Shown piece after piece: positions 17,599 through 18,342 of a stretch of 18,342 nt of DNA. Position 1 is the stretch's first letter; the number at the start of each line of letters is the position of its first letter. Source of the stretch: Hirudo medicinalis. Its lineage: Eukaryota; Annelida; Clitellata; Hirudinida; Hirudinidae. Below the pieces are notes generated by a model. The model did not search any database and was not told the origin of the DNA. It worked only from the letters and a program-made list of their open reading frames with translations. The stretch spans positions 12,937 to 31,278 of the forward strand of contig MPNW01000980.1 of assembly GCA_011800805.1 (NCBI GenBank), given 5' to 3'. Made by a program: the position numbers and the translations under genes.

Positions 17599-17772
17599 AT
17601 TGCTGTAGCTATTAGTGGATTTGTACGCTGGGATTTACCATGTTAATGAATAAAATCTATAGAATACAGCACATACTGTTATTGCTGTAGCTGTTAGTGG
17701 ATTTGTACGCTAGGATATTACCATATTAAAGAATAAAATCTTTATTTTATATAGAATACAGCACATACTGCT
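17599..17772. repeat. 82/92-bp tandem duplication
   Basis: Unit 1 (17599-17680) and unit 2 (17681-17772) both read ATTGCTGTAGCTRTTAGTGG ... TTGTACGCTRGGAT ... AATAAAATCT ... TAGAATACAGCACATACTG. Unit 2 has an extra TTATTTTATA after AATAAAATCT. Point differences are few, so the duplication is fairly recent. Each unit contains AATAAA. Confidence 0.9.
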
Positions 17773-17804
17773 AGAAGCTAGTAGCTTTTGTTGTGCTGGT
17801 AAGC

Positions 17805-17908
17805 AAAGGTTCATTAAAAGGATAGCTGATTTGGACGGTGTACCCAAACTGGGTTCGATTCCGTGCTGCCGCCGCGAGAGGAAATCTTAACCACTAGATG
17901 ATTTAGGA
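17805..17908 (-). mobile_element. tRNA-Glu-like SINE, family 1, copy C
   Basis: Minus strand: A-box region ATCTAGTGGTTAAGATT (17885-17901), CTCTCGCGGCGGCAGCACGG, then GGAATCGAACC (17852-17862, nearly B-box on either strand), ACACCGTCC and TTAATGAAC. The order and wording follow copy B (TCTAATGGTTAAG, CTCTCACGGTAGCGGCACGG, TTAATGAAC). The body is shorter than in copy B. A short degenerate (CA)n stretch lies 5' of it (17925-17947). Confidence 0.65.
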
Positions 17909-17924
17909 AATGGATGTGAATTAA

Positions 17925-17947
17925 CACACACATACAATCACACGCAC
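17925..17947. repeat. Short (CA)n tract
   Basis: A degenerate ACACACACATACAATCACAC run beside the SINE copy C. Confidence 0.6.
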
Positions 17948-18074
17948 ATGATAGTCAAATTACATCGCTATACTAACAGCTCTACCTAAGCTGATATTGA
18001 TCATGTAAGACTATTTGTATTTAGCTGATCTTTTGAGTGCCTTGTGTAACCGAATGGGATGTGAAAGCACTTTT

Positions 18075-18215
18075 TTAATCGATCTACCATTTATGTAGCG
18101 CCCCTACCCGACGGCGCTCCCTGGCGGTGCATGCTGGGTTGCGAACACGACACATTACGGACGTTGCTAATACGAGCGCATGCAGAACGCGACCCGTTCG
18201 GCCAACCTGTACGCC
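18075..18215 (-). mobile_element. tRNA-derived SINE, family 2, copy 2
   Basis: The minus-strand tRNA-like head (18215 to 18123) has a perfect A-box TGGCCGAACGG, a B-box-like GTTCGCAAC and acceptor-stem complements GGCGTACA / TGCACCGCC. The Leu/Ser-like A-box and 93-base length suggest a class II tRNA source. It shares GCGTTC-TGCATGCG and GTTCGCAACCCAGC with copy 1. The tail AGGGGCGCTACATAAATGG follows directly after the head and a 20-base linker. An A6 run lies just beyond. Confidence 0.75.
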
Positions 18216-18342
18216 ATTGTTGTTGTTGACTAGTGTTGTGATGGTACGACCATGTAATTGTATTTATAATATTAACACTTTACGCAAATATATTCAAATG
18301 ATATTTTCTAATATTTATTTTTTCACTCAGTTTTAATCGACT
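18216..18342. other. Window end, no feature
   Basis: AT-rich DNA with a short (GTT)n near 18217-18228. No gene signal. Confidence 0.5.

Noticed and set aside
1..18342. CRISPR array, prokaryotic operon, viral or toxin genes
   Set aside because: Repeats are tandem without unique spacers, genes have spliceosomal introns, and no viral or toxin motif was seen.

Overview
The window looks like nuclear DNA of an invertebrate animal, sequenced 5'->3' and AT-rich. The evidence is a multi-exon gene with short GT-AG introns (57 to about 500 bp), very abundant triplet microsatellites, tRNA-derived SINEs with target-site duplications, and short runs of vertebrate-type telomere repeat (CCCTAA). I cannot name the species. 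Short introns and high SSR load would fit a compact marine invertebrate genome such as a tunicate, but that is a guess.

One gene is certain. An eleven-exon tubulin tyrosine ligase-like gene of the TTLL11 (tubulin polyglutamylase) type runs on the + strand from 3832 to 8828. I built the exon chain by eye from splice signals, reading phase and similarity to remembered vertebrate TTLL11. It encodes about 861 or 878 residues, depending on one ambiguous donor. All main ATP-grasp motifs are present. The unusual part is an insertion of about 195 residues, serine-rich and partly SSR-encoded, between the N-terminal TTL motif and the ATP-binding loop.

Region by region. 1-3831: AT-rich 5' flank with a 28-bp tandem repeat, a 31-bp tandem repeat, (ATT)n, (CT)n and (ATC)n tracts, a GC-rich island with a 57-codon ORF, and one perfect RFX X-box-like 14-mer that suits a ciliary gene. 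3832-8828: TTLL11; introns 1-3 carry long triplet repeats, two of which end exactly at the splice acceptor, and introns 4, 6 and 10 carry inverted CCAAT/ATTGG pairs. 8829-9700: 3' flank with a duplicated poly(A)-signal segment and a degenerate 24-bp minisatellite. 9760-10890: triplet-repeat belt around a 172-bp minus-strand segment that reads like a terminal coding exon. 10890-18342: SSR-poor DNA with weak minus-strand exon candidates, several short duplications and five tRNA-like SINE copies of two families. One family-1 SINE is nested inside a family-2 SINE with an 8-bp target-site duplication.

Apart from TTLL11 I see no securely identified gene. The minus-strand candidates (9887-10058, 11989-12039, 12458-12501, 12737-12793, 14398-14709) could be parts of a gene lying tail-to-tail with TTLL11, but this is inference from splice signals, phase and residue composition only.
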